Assembly (NCBI GenBank): GCA_014155875.1
Contig: JACEFZ010025811.1
Span: forward strand, 562,501 to 626,500
Direction of reading: 5' to 3'
DNA: 64,000 nucleotides
Origin: Cepaea nemoralis
Lineage: Eukaryota; Mollusca; Gastropoda; Stylommatophora; Helicidae
Part shown: positions 51,789 through 63,800 of the stretch, one piece after another
Layout of the letters: each line of letters starts with the position of its first letter
How positions within the stretch are numbered: the first letter of the stretch is position 1
Program-made: the position numbers and the translations under genes
Notes under the pieces: generated by a model
Seen by the model: only the letters and a program-made list of their open reading frames with translations
Told to the model about the DNA's origin: nothing
Database searches by the model: none

Positions 51789-53144
51789 TTAGGAGCGTTC
51801 ATTTGAAATCCTTTCGTGCCGCACCGCTTAATTGCGTACGTTGAACATGGTCATGTCATAGTCATGTGATAAGTACTGACCAATGAATAAATTAACACGT
51901 GCTTATCTTCCCATGATATATAGGTTCTGTTTCTGACCGTTGAGAAAATGGCCGGGTTGATCCAAAATCCGCCCAAAGAAGCTCAAAGAGCGGTGATTCT
52001 GTTTCTTTCATTTGAAGGATGTCGACCAGTTGCCATTCAGCGAAGAATGCAGGCAGCATACGTTAACAAATGTGTGTCGAAGACAACAGTGACAGACTGG
52101 GCTCGAGTGTTTCAGAAAGGACGTCAGTTCATGACAGATCTTCCACAGCCGGGTCAAGCGCATATTGTTGCAACAGAAAGAAAAAAAAAAGCATCGCCAA
52201 AACTGATGCAGCAGTACAGATGAACCATTCTCGAAACATACGTTCGCTAGCGAAAAAATTTTATGTGTCAACTTGGGACAATTCAAAAGGTCGTTCATAA
52301 GAAATTGCAATATCGGAAGATGTGTTCATAGTGGTACCACGGATGTTGACCGACCACCAAAAAGAGGAACGCATGGGATGGTGTTTGAACCATTTGCTGC
52401 GTTACAGACTGGAGGGTGATGCATTTCTCTTCCACATAGTGGTAGGCGATAAATCATGGTGTCACCACTTTGAGCCGAGCAGCAAAAGAGAGAGCATGCA
52501 ATGGAAGCATGCTGGATCACCAAAAGCCAAAAAAAATCAAGTTACAGGTTTCCGCTGGTAAGGTTATGCTGAGCGCATTTTTTGACCATAAAGGGCTATT
52601 GTTGGCCGACTTTAAAGAACCCGGTGTCAACATCAACTCTACCCACTGCTTGCAAACACTAGACAAGCTGCAAAACGCCATCAAGAATAAACGACCCCGC
52701 ATGCTTTCTTGCGGTGTGATTTTGTTGCACGATAATGCTCGTCCGCATGTCGCAAAGATTGTGCAGGAAGAATTAGCAAGAAAGAAGTGGAAATTCTGGA
52801 ACATCCAGCCTATAGTCCTGATTTGTCACCATGTGATTTTCATTTGTTTGGACCTCTAAAAAAAAGTTCTCAATTGGCAACGATTTCACACAGATGTAGA
52901 CGTAATGAACGCGGTAAACACTTGGTTCAGTGAGCAACCACAATCCTTTTTTGCGGACGGCATTCGCCGCCTACCTAAGCAATGGGATGCTTGCCTGAAT
53001 GCCCACGGCGACTTCTTCTGACTAACCCATGGTGCATAATTCATTCAAAATGAATGCTTTATTTAATTCTACCACACCCGTTAATGTTTCTTTCATGTTT
53101 TTGTAATAAAGCCATTGGAACGGGTTTTTAATGAACGACACTTA
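51789..53144 (+). mobile_element. Tc1/mariner-type transposon, decayed
   Basis: Bounded by TA (51787-51788, 53145-53146) with imperfect inverted ends TTAGGAGCGTTCATT / TAAGTGTCGTTCATT. The transposase begins MAGLIQNPPKEAQRAVILFL at 51948 (helix-turn-helix region with QRRMQAAY) and continues across at least four frameshifts: PRMLTDHQKEERMGWCLNHL, VVGDKSWCHHFEP (first Asp), AGKVMLSAFFDHKGLLLADF, LLHDNARPH (second Asp) and, in another frame, a YSPDLSPCDFH motif (third Asp, DD34D type). A pseudogene, although all three Asp codons survive. Confidence 0.95.
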
Positions 53145-53159
53145 TACCAATAAAAGTGG

Positions 53160-53340
53160 TAGTTGTAGTCATATGATCTGGACACAATCAAGTATCGTCT
53201 CCACAATCAAAGTTCGCTGTAGTTGATCTCCAACGTTACATACCCTGAGATAAAGCTGTTCGTCCGTCTCGTGGTGTTATCGTCCCACTGGTATCTTTGC
53301 TCACCTTTTATTCACATGTCTTCGAATTTCTTCCCGCTAC
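53160..53340 (-). mobile_element. Short decayed RT fragment
   Basis: Resembles 37150-37300: CACAATCAAAGTTCGCTGTA, ATAAAGCTGTTCGTCCGTCT and TTTGCTCACCTTTTATTCAC have counterparts there. Weak. Confidence 0.45.
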
Positions 53341-53572
53341 ATTGTTTTTATTTTTATTTTTTAATTATTTGTTGAGTTTGAATATTTGATTATAAGGAGA
53401 GGCGATGGTGGGGAGCCGGCAATGCAGAGGATAATGCAGTGGTACACATCTGTACATCAGTCCATATGGGTTTTCAGTTTTCAAAATACGAAAGCATTTG
53501 GCACAAAGAAGGTGAATAAATCCCAGAAGATGATACGCCAATTTAGAGTCATTTTATATGTAAAAAATAAAC

Positions 53573-53815
53573 AGTAAAGGACCAATTTATACTACCTTGT
53601 GGCCCATGTGGCATATGGTGCTAGACCCATATTTTTTCTAGACCAAACGGCACTAGGTGGCTGATGTGGCCAGTGTCACGTCGGCTACTTTGACTTCCCG
53701 TTTTAGGCTTGGTCCATTTGGGAGACCAGATCAATATTAAGAATCGACCCTGGTGCGGATTCGAGGACCACTAGGCGACCGTCTAGGCACTACATTACCG
53801 GGCGCCCAATTTTAG
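53573..53815 (-). mobile_element. SINE-C copy
   Basis: TTTTTCTAGACCAAACGGCA, GGTGCGGATTCGAGGACCAC (B-box region reversed), CTAGGCACTACATTACCGGG head. Confidence 0.72.
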
Positions 53816-53911
53816 TTTAGTTTTAGAATGACCATTATTATTCTTGAAATATTTTACTGCTTTTTATTTTTTTTAAATATTTTCTTTTCTTTATTCTTTT
53901 ATATTTTGCAG

Positions 53912-54068
53912 ACCACCTTGCGTTGTTTTAAAACAAAATAAAATGGTATGGATGTCGGTCGTTCAGAAAGCAATGGCAAACTACTGAACGTAAACTTGCC
54001 AAGAGATTACAAACAGGCAAAAAATGCTGAGGTTGACTGCGACGTCCTGTAATGGATATGCAACTAAC
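53912..54068 (+). mobile_element. SINE-A partial copy
   Basis: Lacks the head; GGATGTCGGTCGTTCAGAAA body and GTCCTGTAATGGATATGCAA tail. Confidence 0.75.
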
Positions 54069-54184
54069 TTTTTATTTTTATTTTTATCTGAATAACTGAA
54101 TTATCTACCGTTGCTTCTAAACGATCATTATGACCCGAGTCAATGACTCGACTGGCACCTGGCAGTCTTGACAGACGATAGTTT

Positions 54185-54620
54185 GTAAAATGGAGTTATA
54201 CCTCTCCATAGCACAAAGCCTGGGCTGGGATTTATAGACCATGTTTCGCCCATGCACCATGATCCCTGTCTCGGCCTGCCTAGTTTACTCCAGAGGAAAG
54301 GTAACACACATCAATACGTCTGGAACCAGACAAGCTGCAGAAGCTGCAGGATCAGCAAAGCAATACTCTAACTGCCCGACTATTGGAGCTTCCATCCTAG
54401 ACCAGTTGCCGACCTCAGTTTAGGGTATGGTCTTTAGGTTGTATTTCCTCGCACTAGGGTAAGGCCAGTGCCCTCCCAATTGCACTCCTTCCGCCCGACG
54501 CCGTTGGCACAATGTGGGGTATCGGGTTTGGTGATCGCCGCCCAACATTCGGCGCTAACAGAAAGCAGGTAGTACCGTCTACTATTATGCGGTAGTTCAG
54601 TCATATATGACTAAGACCTG
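54185..54620 (+). repeat. Dispersed repeat R2 copy
   Basis: Direct homologue of 16030-16560, lacking about 60 bp in the middle. Confidence 0.8.
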
Positions 54621-54899
54621 ACACTGAAACGAGCATGAAACGAAAAAAGAAAACATTGCTGAAAACAGAAGTATCATTATTTACAAATGGAGTACCCGAA
54701 CATCACCGCCAAATATTTTAAAAAAAATGTTTTAATCTTCCGATCATGGTTGTGAATTAGAATACTTCTGTATTTAGTCTAGTGATCAAGTTTTCCATTC
54801 GTTGGCAAAGACTTTTGATCGAAACGTTGGTCTTATAATTATTTGTGTCTTTCGTTTGTTTTGTTTTCCAATCACATTTAATGTCAAATGGTTTTTGAC

Positions 54900-56420
54900 A
54901 ATCGCTAGACTAGAGCTACGCATATTGTCGCCTCTTGTGCTCGCTACAAAGACCTACATATTTGCTTCATTGACTACAAAATAGTTTTCGATAGAGTAAG
55001 CCATGTCTACATGGTCAAGATATCCATTGAAGATCTCCAAGTTGGCGGAAAAGACCTTAGCCTTGTAAAGAACATTATGGCAAATAACACGCTGTTATAA
55101 AATTGATAACGAAGTAGGTCAATACCAGCCTTTCAAAACTGGTGTGCGACAGGGATGTGTAATCTCTTTTTTTCTTCATACCAGCCCTTTCCTCCTTTTC
55201 CCCACCATATAGTAAACATATTACGAGGAATTAAAAAGACATTAGAATCGCCATCGCCGGAGGACATAACATCAATAATATGAGATATGCAGACGATGAA
55301 ATATTGCTTGTAGACAATAAAAAATGATCTACATCATTTATTGGAAGCTGTTAGCCTATTGTACAATTAGGGCTAAAATTCAATATTAAGAAAACATAAA
55401 TTATAATAACCCATAAGAAGAAATAAAAACCTCAATGTAACATCCAAGTAAATGAGAACTTTCTAAACCAGGTGAATCGGTACAAATGTCTTGGAACTGT
55501 CATAATATCTGACTGGAGATGACTTATAGATAACTGAAGATGACTTGTAGATATAGAACAAGAATCGCCATAGCATAAGTATTCTTTGGCATGATGGAAA
55601 ACATGAAAGTAATGAACCATTTTCCACGCCTCGAGGTGTATTTGGTATAAGAATCTAGCCCCATATCTTTATAACAAATCGGCACACGACGTCTGACGTA
55701 GTGAACACCACGCCAGGAGCATTTACTGTCTATAACATTTCGTAGTACCCATTTTTAGACTGGGTTGATTTTTGAGCCCAGGTCAATAAAACAAGAAAAT
55801 AAAACACATCGAGAAGGATTCGAACACAGGTCTATTGGTTAGCCACCGCGCTACAGCTCCGACTGGAAATAAACAACAATAAATAGCTGCCAGGTGTAGT
55901 GAGTGGAACAAGTGTTATGTGCTACAGGGAGCCTATACTGTTGTTTACAAGTTAAACATGAACAATAAACAGACAAGATGAATAACATCAAATGATAGCG
56001 GAAATGTGGTTTCTGAGGAAAATGCAAAGAATACTGTGGAAGGACAGTAATACGGAATGAGACAGTCCTTCAAAATACAGATAATAACCGCAAATTGCTT
56101 AGGGAAGTTAGACCTAGAAAATCAAGACTTCTTTGCGCATGTTATGAGGGTAATTAAACTTGAAAACTTACGACATCTGGCAACACTAATGAGAAAAGAG
56201 TATTGATTGATTGATTGATTGATTTAAGAACCGACATCACAGCATTCGGGGCATTCCCATAAGCGCTCCGTCCCCATCCCCAGAAGCCACCCCCAAGAAG
56301 AGAAACGAGTAAAGGGAAGACAGATAAATAAATACCTGGATGGCTTGACTACATGGAGAGTGATCGTGTGAGATGGCGGATCATATCCAACTAATTATGG
56401 GCATGGTACCAGATGAAGAT
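54900..56420 (+). mobile_element. Heavily decayed non-LTR retrotransposon
   Basis: Pieces in order: CFIDYKIVFDRVSHVYMVKI (RT block 3), GVRQGCVISF (block 4), NINNMRYADDEILLVDN (catalytic block), then a YKCLGT-like segment and the tail near 56030-56400 (LWYLRRMQRI-type). SINE-C (55615-55860) and R5 (56215-56300) are nested. Related to 59540-61780. Confidence 0.78.
55615..55860 (-). mobile_element. SINE-C copy nested in a retrotransposon
   Basis: CCATTTTCCACGCCTCGAGG, CACACGACGTCTGACGTAGT and GATTCGAACACAGGTCTATT (reversed B-box). Confidence 0.7.
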
Positions 56421-56796
56421 GATACTCGTGGTGTGGTGATCGAACGGGTACGGTGGGCAGTTAAGGCCTTTGTGTTATGTATACACTGGTCACATAAGGA
56501 TACCCGGTAGCTCACATGGGACGCCATTTGGCCCTTTGTCATCGTCTTACACCACATCTATCTACTTTTTCCTTTGTTACTCTTTCGATGGGAGTGCGTT
56601 ACACCTAGTTAAACATCTCAAAAGTCAGTGTCCGACTTCGGCATACATTTGTTTACGGTTGACTATTTCTAGACAGACTCCATCCAAGGTATGGCTGACT
56701 TCATCTAGACAGACTCCATTCAAAGTATGGAGGTCTTTCTATCCGTGTGTAGATTTTCTTTACAAACAATTTTGCCAGGGAGGCAGCGTACGACCT

Positions 56797-57320
56797 CATC
56801 ATCATCATGTGCCATGCAGATAAGCGTGGGCGGTCATGTTTTGCCATCTGACACGGTCATCGGAGTCGTGGATCTGCTCTGTGTTTTTATCATGCCTCGT
56901 GGCTAAGCCATACAGATATTTACTTCTCTGCCTTCCTTTTGTTCTTTTCCCTTCAATCTTGCAAGTGGTCATCAAGTTCTCTAGTTTATTATTTCTCATA
57001 ATGTGCTCAAAACATGTTTATGCTCTACGTCTAATTTCTCTAATAAAGTTTAGGGTTTTCATTGCTTCTTATAGGACTTGCTCATTGTTTTTTTCTGTCT
57101 GTCCATGGTATTCTTTGAATTATCCCCAGAAACCACATCCCCATAGCCATTCGATGTTTTTCATTTGTCTGCTCACTGTCCACGTTTCACATCCACACAA
57201 AAGTACAGGTTCTACATAGCACCTCAACACTCTTTTTCTCCTTGATATTGACATCTTTTTATTGGTCAGTATGTTTTCCATCTTGCAAAAGGCTACCTTC
57301 GCCATAGCGATTATTGTTCT
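56797..57320 (-). mobile_element. Non-LTR retrotransposon 3' end
   Basis: Minus strand: MAKVAFCKMENILTNKKMSI, RKRVLRCYVEPVLLCGCETW, then MRNNKLENLMTTCKIEGKRT and the GGCACATGATGATGATG end. Nearly the same sequence as 61269-61780 in inverted orientation. Confidence 0.88.
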
Positions 57321-57880
57321 AATCTCAAGGAATCTCCCATTCGATGTTATAACTATTCACTTGTTTAAGAATATTCCAAGGACATGCAACTGGCTTTAAC
57401 TTTGATAGTTAAATACATATACACCAAGGAATGTTTGTGTCTTGCAGCCGGTAACTTAATGTAACGAATCATTGAAACTGTAATACATACTTGTATAAAG
57501 AAAAACACAGTACAATTCTATATATTCTAAAGGTTAGCATTCACATTATGTAGTAATCCCAAGCATGCTGGCTTTTATCCATATAAAAAATAGAATGTTA
57601 TTTACGGATGTAAGAGTTCTGGAAAACTGAAACTGCCGATAAACTACTAGATCACAGTTTAGCACTTGTGTTTTCCAGGCGACCTGTAGTATGTCCGAGT
57701 AAGTGGGCTGTTTATGGGTCAACGGTACAAACTACAACCCACTTCACAATCAGCTGAGAGAACAGCGCAGCGGTGTGTCGTTGATAACCGAGTATCACGT
57801 GTTGTGGGTTAAGTGAATGGCAGTCTGCGGGTGAATGTTTCACGCCTGTTTGTGTTGGTTTACAACCGTGCCGACAACGT
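57321..57880. other. Unassigned DNA
   Basis: No repeat or exon recognised. Confidence 0.5.
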
Positions 57881-57899
57881 ATTCTTTTCATTTTTATGG

Positions 57900-58165
57900 T
57901 ATTGCTGCCGCTGCTGTCTTTCTTCGTCTTGTGTTTCTTCTTCCGTTTTCTCCAACTCTCCTTCTTCTTCCACCTTCTCCTCTTCCTCTCGTACTCGTTA
58001 TTCTTCTCCTCTTCTTCTTACCTTCCTACTCTTCCTCATTTATCTGCTTCTTTTTCCTACTCCTCATCCTTCTACTACTTTCTCCTCCTCCATCCTCTCC
58101 CCTTCTTCTCCCTCTATACTCCTCACTTCTTACTCTCCTTCCTCTATCCTTCGTCATGTGCATAC
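57900..58165. repeat. Polypyrimidine tract (TTC/CTC-rich)
   Basis: About 260 bp almost free of purines on the + strand. Open in all three frames for that reason; no protein is supported. Confidence 0.9.
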
Positions 58166-58394
58166 CACACAAACATTGCATATTATAACTCTCCAATCGC
58201 CTCTATCATCTGCTATGTACGTTAAGTTCATGTTGCCTACATTACTATTTGTTGTCCACCTGTCTAAGCTTTTCGCTCATCGTTGCTGTTGGTACCATTA
58301 GTACTGGGGTTCTTCACTGGCTGTTGAAGATGAGGACGGAACACGTACGAGAATGTTCCTAGTTCTGTGATGTCGATTGTTGACACAACACAAT

Positions 58395-58521
58395 TCCACA
58401 CATCACTTTCTCTCTCTCTTTCTCCCTCTTACGGTAATACACAACACAACTCCACACATCACTTTCTCTCTATCTTTCTCTCTCTCTCTCTTATGGTACT
58501 ACACAACACAACCACACATCA

Positions 58522-58616
<95 letters not shown>

Positions 58617-58653
58617 GGTACTACACAACACAACTCCACACATCACTTTCTCT

Positions 58654-58713
<60 letters not shown>

Positions 58714-58735
58714 TCTCTCTCTCTTACGGTACTAC
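58395..58735. repeat. 73-350 bp block: (CT)n microsatellites in a higher-order repeat
   Basis: Four copies of ACACAACACAACTCCACACA + TCACTTTCTCTC are each followed by a CT run of different length (about 20 to 90), ending TCTTA(C/T)GGTA(C/A)TAC. The microsatellite and its flank were duplicated together. Confidence 0.92.
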
Positions 58736-58809
58736 ACAACACATACAAATGATGTACGTATAAATAAAAAGGTAACGGGGCCTATGGTTAGTACGATGAC
58801 ACAGATCCA

Positions 58810-59215
58810 ACATGTTGCATAAAATAGGTTGGAACTTTTCCATCCCCGAAGGGAGGGATCAATTCATGTGTTGACTTCCTTCCGTGTCAAGATACAAGAC
58901 TGTCAAGAATGTTTTCTCCCTGTCTTTCCCAATCTCTCTGTCCATAAATCTTTCCGGTTGTCACAACATATTCCAGATTTTGTCTTCTTATAATGTGCCC
59001 AAAATTTGTGACTGCCGCTGTCTGATAAGTGTTGTCTTAATATATATCTCCTCCCCCCTTCCCCTGTCCAGATTACTCACTTTGGCTGTCCAAGGAATGT
59101 TCAACATTCTTCTATCCACGCCTCTAGGGATTTATTTTCGCTTGTTTACTAATTGTCCAGGAATCACAGTTATACGTTAAAACTGGTTCTATATAGCATG
59201 CAAGAATTCCTTTTC
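58810..59215 (-). mobile_element. Non-LTR retrotransposon 3' tail
   Basis: Decayed minus-strand frames ILACYIEPVLTYN, KNVEHSLDSQSE and an ERFMDRERLGKTGRKHS tail, the RT C-terminal order. Confidence 0.65.
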
Positions 59216-59539
59216 TTCCAATGACAAGGGGTTATAGCATAAAATGTTCGTTTAATAGAATGCAGTTTTTGTGTGTCCTATTCCATACAGTTATAGTGAT
59301 CACAGATTACTTACAGGTACATTGAAGGTAAGTTAAAGAAAGTCAAGTATATAACAGGAAACACCAAATATGATCTGTGTGCATTGAGAAATGACAAGAA
59401 ATACAAAACATACTCAGTATAGAAGTACAGAACAGATTTGATATGTTGTCGATCTAGAGATCCCATTTCAAGATGTGGATGATCAATGGGAAATGTTGAA
59501 GAATTAAATCAGTTTGGCTGCAGAAACAATTATTCAAAA

Positions 59540-61780
59540 ATTAAAGAAAGTGGGTCGTAAGAAACTGATGACTGAAGAAATTTTACAACGAATAGAAGCA
59601 AGAAGACTCAACAAAAATAATCCTGCCAAATATGAAGAAATTCACAGACAAGTCAGAATATTATGTAAAGAGGCAAAATAAGCATGGCTTACGAAAAATT
59701 GCATATAAATTGAAAAACAACACAACAGTGCAAATATCAATGCACACAAGAATTCAGGAATTTACTAATAAAAGAACAAGTACATCAGCACGCTGTCTAA
59801 AAACAAAAGATGGCAAAATCATAATAGAAAAAGATCAGTTTCTACATGTATGGTCAGATTATGTGAAACACCTTTATGATGACAACAGAGATGAACTGTA
59901 TGGTATTCGAATTAATAATGAAGGACAGCCAATTTTGAAGATGGAAGTTTAGAATGTTCTTAAACATATGAAAGCTGGCAAGACCACCGGTTCAGATAAC
60001 ATCACAACAGAAATGATTAATGCTTTAGAAGAGTATGGAATAGATCAAGTCACCAGACTGCTGAACACAATATATGATACCGGAGATATACCTTCTGAAT
60101 TATGTAATTCTAGGGACGCAGAGGTGTTTCCAAGGCACCAGGGCCGGGTTATATACTGGCCAAGACCCATTGACGCGTCCTCGTCGAGCGTCCTGGGCAA
60201 CAGGTCCCTTCGGGGTCCTGGCTAAAGTCAGTAGGATCGCCGATTCCTCCGAAGTCGGAGAGTGTCTGCCTGTACGGCGAGGAACCACCAGTCTGCACAC
60301 CAATAAACCAGACATGGGACAACGGATACTCACGCAAAACTCAGGTCCTGTATGACATCACACTGATGTTGGACAACAGGATGCCTTCATCCGACATACA
60401 GGACTTCGCGTTGGAGCTCAAGCCAACGAACACAAGCAAGCAAGCAAGCATGTAATTCTATATTTGTTGCAATCCCAGAGAAATCAGGAGCCTTGGAATG
60501 TGATCAACATCGAACAATTAATATAATGAGTCACATCACGAAGATTTTGCTACGAATTATCATGCAAAGAGTGAGGAAGAAATTACAACCTGAAATAGGA
60601 GAACAACAACATGTGGGTTTGTAGAAGAAAGGGTACAGTAAATGCTGTGTATATGATGCGATCAGTTATTGAACGTTCTTTAGAAGTAAACAAAGATATA
60701 CATCTTTGCTTTATTGACTTCACAAAGGCTTTCGATAGTCAACATAGTAGAGATGCTTGCAGATCTACAAATTGATGGGGAAGACATTATACATTTAAAA
60801 AAAAAAAACATATATTGGAAACAACAAGCTGCCATAAGGATTGATAATGAAGTTTGACAATATCAGCCTATTAAGAGAGGTGTGAGGCAGGGATGTGTAA
60901 TGTCTCCAGATCTTTTTTCCCTATACAGTGAAAATATTTTCAGAAATGTAGAAGACATAAATGGAATCATCATCCGAGGACAAAACATCAATAACATTAG
61001 ATATGCAGATGATACAGTATTGACTGCAGACAATGAGCAGGATATGCAACAATTAGTAGATGCGGTTGTTGCACACAGTGAACAACTGGGGTTAGAATTA
61101 AATTGTAAAAAGACACAGATTATGGTCGTCACTAGGAAGAACGAAATACTATAATGTAATATACAAGTAAATGGGAATATTCTTCAACAAGTGAATAGGT
61201 AAAATCATCTCGGAACAGTAATAACATCTGAAGGGAGATGCCTTGAAGAGATTAGAACAATAATCGCCATGGCGAAAGTAGCCTTTAGCAAGATGAAAAA
61301 CTTACTGACCAATAAAAAGATGTCAATTGAAACGAGAAAAAGAGTGTTGAAGTGCTACATAGAGCCTGTGCTTTTGTATGGATGTGAAGCTTGGACAATG
61401 AGCAGTCAAGCTGAAAAACATTTGATGGCTGTGGATCTGTGGTATCTGAGGAGAATGCAAAGAATACCATGGACAGACAGAAAAACAAATGAGCAAGTAC
61501 TACAAGAAACAAATGAAAATCGTAAACTGATTAGAGAAATTAGTCGCAGACAGTCAATATTTTTAAAATATATATTATGAAAAGAAATTGGAGAACTTGG
61601 TGACAACTGGCAAGATCGAAGAGAAGAGAACAAGGAGAAGACAGAGAAGTAAATACCTGGATGGCTTGACCACGTGGCATGGTCGAGACAGGTACACTGA
61701 GCTGATCCACGACTCTGGTGATCGAGTGAAATGGCGAGTCGTGACCGCCATCGCTTACCGGCTTGGCATAGGATGGATGG
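59540..61780 (+). mobile_element. Non-LTR retrotransposon with retroposon insertion
   Basis: Ordered pieces: VKRQNKHGLRKIAYKLKNNT linker, MKAGKTTGSDNITTEMINAL (RT block 1, K-PG-D), the insertion 60113-60449, HRTINIMSHITKILLRIIMQ (block 2), FIDFTKAFDS (block 3), GVRQGCVMSPDLFSLYSENI (block 4), NNIRYADDTVLTADNEQD (catalytic), NHLGTVITSE (block 7), YIEPVLLYGCEAW and the LENLVTTGKI-like tail. Several stops and one A-run; not active. Confidence 0.92.
60113..60449 (+). mobile_element. GC-rich retroposon with 11-bp target duplication
   Basis: Flanked by ATGTAATTCTA (60102-60112, 60450-60460). About 337 bp, noticeably more GC-rich than its host, ending in (AAGC)n. Second, truncated copy at 30746-30960. 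No tRNA-like boxes identified, so it may not be a Pol III SINE. Confidence 0.9.
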
Positions 61781-61799
61781 ATTCCGTACTTAGTCATGT

Positions 61800-62370
61800 G
61801 ATGCACCCTCCTTTACTTACTAATCTCTACGCCTTGCCTCTACTTCTATAAGTGCCTATCAGTACACGTAACTGTATTACATGCTAATTTCCCAATATGA
61901 CGAATGTTTTCAGCATCTTTATTTTATTTTTGTTTTTCAGCGTAAGAGTACACGATATAGAACATCTACAGTCGTTCGTGTTCAGCCCGGGATTACGGCT
62001 TATCTCTCACTCATAGTGTCACGTGCTATAATATAGCAGACTGGCCGTGTACTGCAGTTAGAGATCTGTGTTATCACGAGACAGCCGTGAAGTAATCAGC
62101 ACCAGCTGCACGCAGTACGACCGGCAGATCCAGTCTTAAAGTTTTGTTTACAGGAGGGCATGAAGGGTGCCGGGGGAAGGGAGGAATGTGGAGGGAAGAG
62201 GGTCTAGAGCTGGAGACATTAAAGAAATAGCGTATTGACTGCAGCTCAGGAGATTTTGTTTTGCTGCCTTGAACTCAAGCGTAGTTCATATACATGCTGC
62301 GACTTCTCCCTTTGTTCGCTTGACACTTGCTGTATATAACTGTAATGTTGTCTCTTGTATGAATTTAATT
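61800..62370. other. Unassigned DNA
   Basis: Moderately GC-rich 61960-62210 with no domain or repeat identified. A SINE-B 3' scrap (TTGAACTCAAGCGTAGTTCA) is at 62268. Confidence 0.5.
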
Positions 62371-62384
62371 GTCTTTTTTTTAGT

Positions 62385-62520
62385 CCACTCACTGGTCAAT
62401 AGAGTTTATTTTCCACTGTTGTTTCTCTAGGCCAGAAGATTTGCCTAGATATGTCGTATTTTGGGCAGTATGATGCGATCTGCTGTCTGCGGCGCCAACC
62501 CACAAGTGTAGGACAGGACT
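62385..62520 (-). mobile_element. LINE tail fragment (post-RNase H motif)
   Basis: Parallels 63488-63630: TCTCTAGGCCAGAAGATTTG / TCTCTAGGCCAGAAGGTTTG and AGTCCACTCA. Interrupts the SINE-B copy to its right. Confidence 0.65.
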
Positions 62521-62539
62521 GCATTCTCTTCCAAACATA

Positions 62540-62765
62540 CATCTTACTACTTCTAGTGCACTGGACTGATGTTTGCGTGTGGGTTAGCTTTCCCTATTAC
62601 CAGTGCTCCTCGCCATCAGGCGAACCTACTTCAACTTCAGAGGTACTTGTAATTTACGTCCCCAAGTCAAGGACGAGAAGTCAACATTTTAGTCCAAATA
62701 ACCGGTGTAGGGGTTGAACCCGTTACCTCGGCATCAGCGCACCGGAACTTTAACCGATTAAGTGC
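62540..62765 (-). mobile_element. SINE-B copy
   Basis: TTAGCTTTCCCTATTACCAG, GCCATCAGGCGAACCTACTT, GTCCCCAAGTCAAGGACGAG, GTAGGGGTTGAACCCGTTAC. Head end decayed. Confidence 0.82.
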
Positions 62766-62769
62766 CATG

Positions 62770-63058
62770 GGATGATTAATCGTATGAAGCGACTTCCCAT
62801 ATATGTCAGTGGCCTACATACATCAGCTTTCCATAAACAACCCCCTTTAATTTGATATATAATACAACATGTCTGCTACCATATGAACAACGTTTAAGTC
62901 ATAACTGTGACACACCCGCTACTTCCCATTTTCTACCATCTATTTTTGTTTGGTCCGAACATACTGTTTGTCTGGCACCGCATCAGTTACGAGCGTGCGC
63001 TTTTATCAATTTATTCATGCTGACCTCCTCATGAGATAAGGACTACTAACTACTGTAA
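62770..63058. other. Unassigned DNA
   Basis: Nothing recognised. Confidence 0.5.
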
Positions 63059-63059
63059 A

Positions 63060-63192
63060 TTGTTGCGTATCCCTTATGGCACGTTGCAGTCAACACCAGC
63101 ATTTCTCAACTGCTGTTGATGTACTAGGCAAGTGTTACGTTCAGTAGTTTGCCACTGCTTTCTGAACGACCGGCTCCCATACCAGCACGTTA
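63060..63192 (-). mobile_element. SINE-A partial copy
   Basis: GCGTATCCCTTATGGCACGT, TTGATGTACTAGGCAAGTGT and GCTTTCTGAACGACCGGCTC, very close to 4523-4660. Confidence 0.78.
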
Positions 63193-63439
63193 AAACACAA
63201 CGCGACACGGTCTGCTGCACAAATTGGTCGCAGCTGAGCTTCGAGCGCCTGGTACCCGGCCCACGAACAGCGTTCGCAAAGCTTTTGGCCACGGAGACAC
63301 ATCAGTCAATATCAAAGGACACAATGTTCTTCTTCAGATGCCTGGTGTGGAACAGGCATCGGCGACCATGACTCTCCAATGCTCTCTGTCATCTGGTATT
63401 TTAATGGCGTTCTTCTTCTCCTCGCATTAAATAAAGTGT

Positions 63440-63800
63440 CTATATCTTCAGTGTTGTATCTTGTGAAATTGTGAATGTGTGTTTTAGTCCACTCAGTGAT
63501 CTGTAAAGTTTAGCTTCCACTGTTGTTTCTCTAGGCCAGAAGGTTTGTCTTCGTATTTGAGGCGGTCTTGGAGTATATGATCTGCTCTCTAGAGCGTCAA
63601 TCCACATGTACACATGACTCATTCCTCAATCTTAATGTTATATACATGTGACTGCATAATCGATTGTGTCCTTTTCTGAGGTGCAGAATAATGAATTTGA
63701 TTTTGTCTGTTCATAATATGGTAAACGTCTAGTGCTGATGTTGGATTTGTTTCTTTTGGTGGCAATGTGACTAGTACATCTATTTTCTTTTCTGCTAACG
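63440..63800 (-). mobile_element. LINE tail remnant
   Basis: Minus strand: LPPKETNPTSALDVYHIMNR, then the HILQDCP-region vestige, FWPRETTVEAKLYRSLSGLK. Same post-RNase H motif as 21103-22110. Confidence 0.72.

Noticed and set aside
57813..58301. 162-codon Ser/Leu-rich open frame
   Set aside because: Caused by the polypyrimidine tract, open in three frames.
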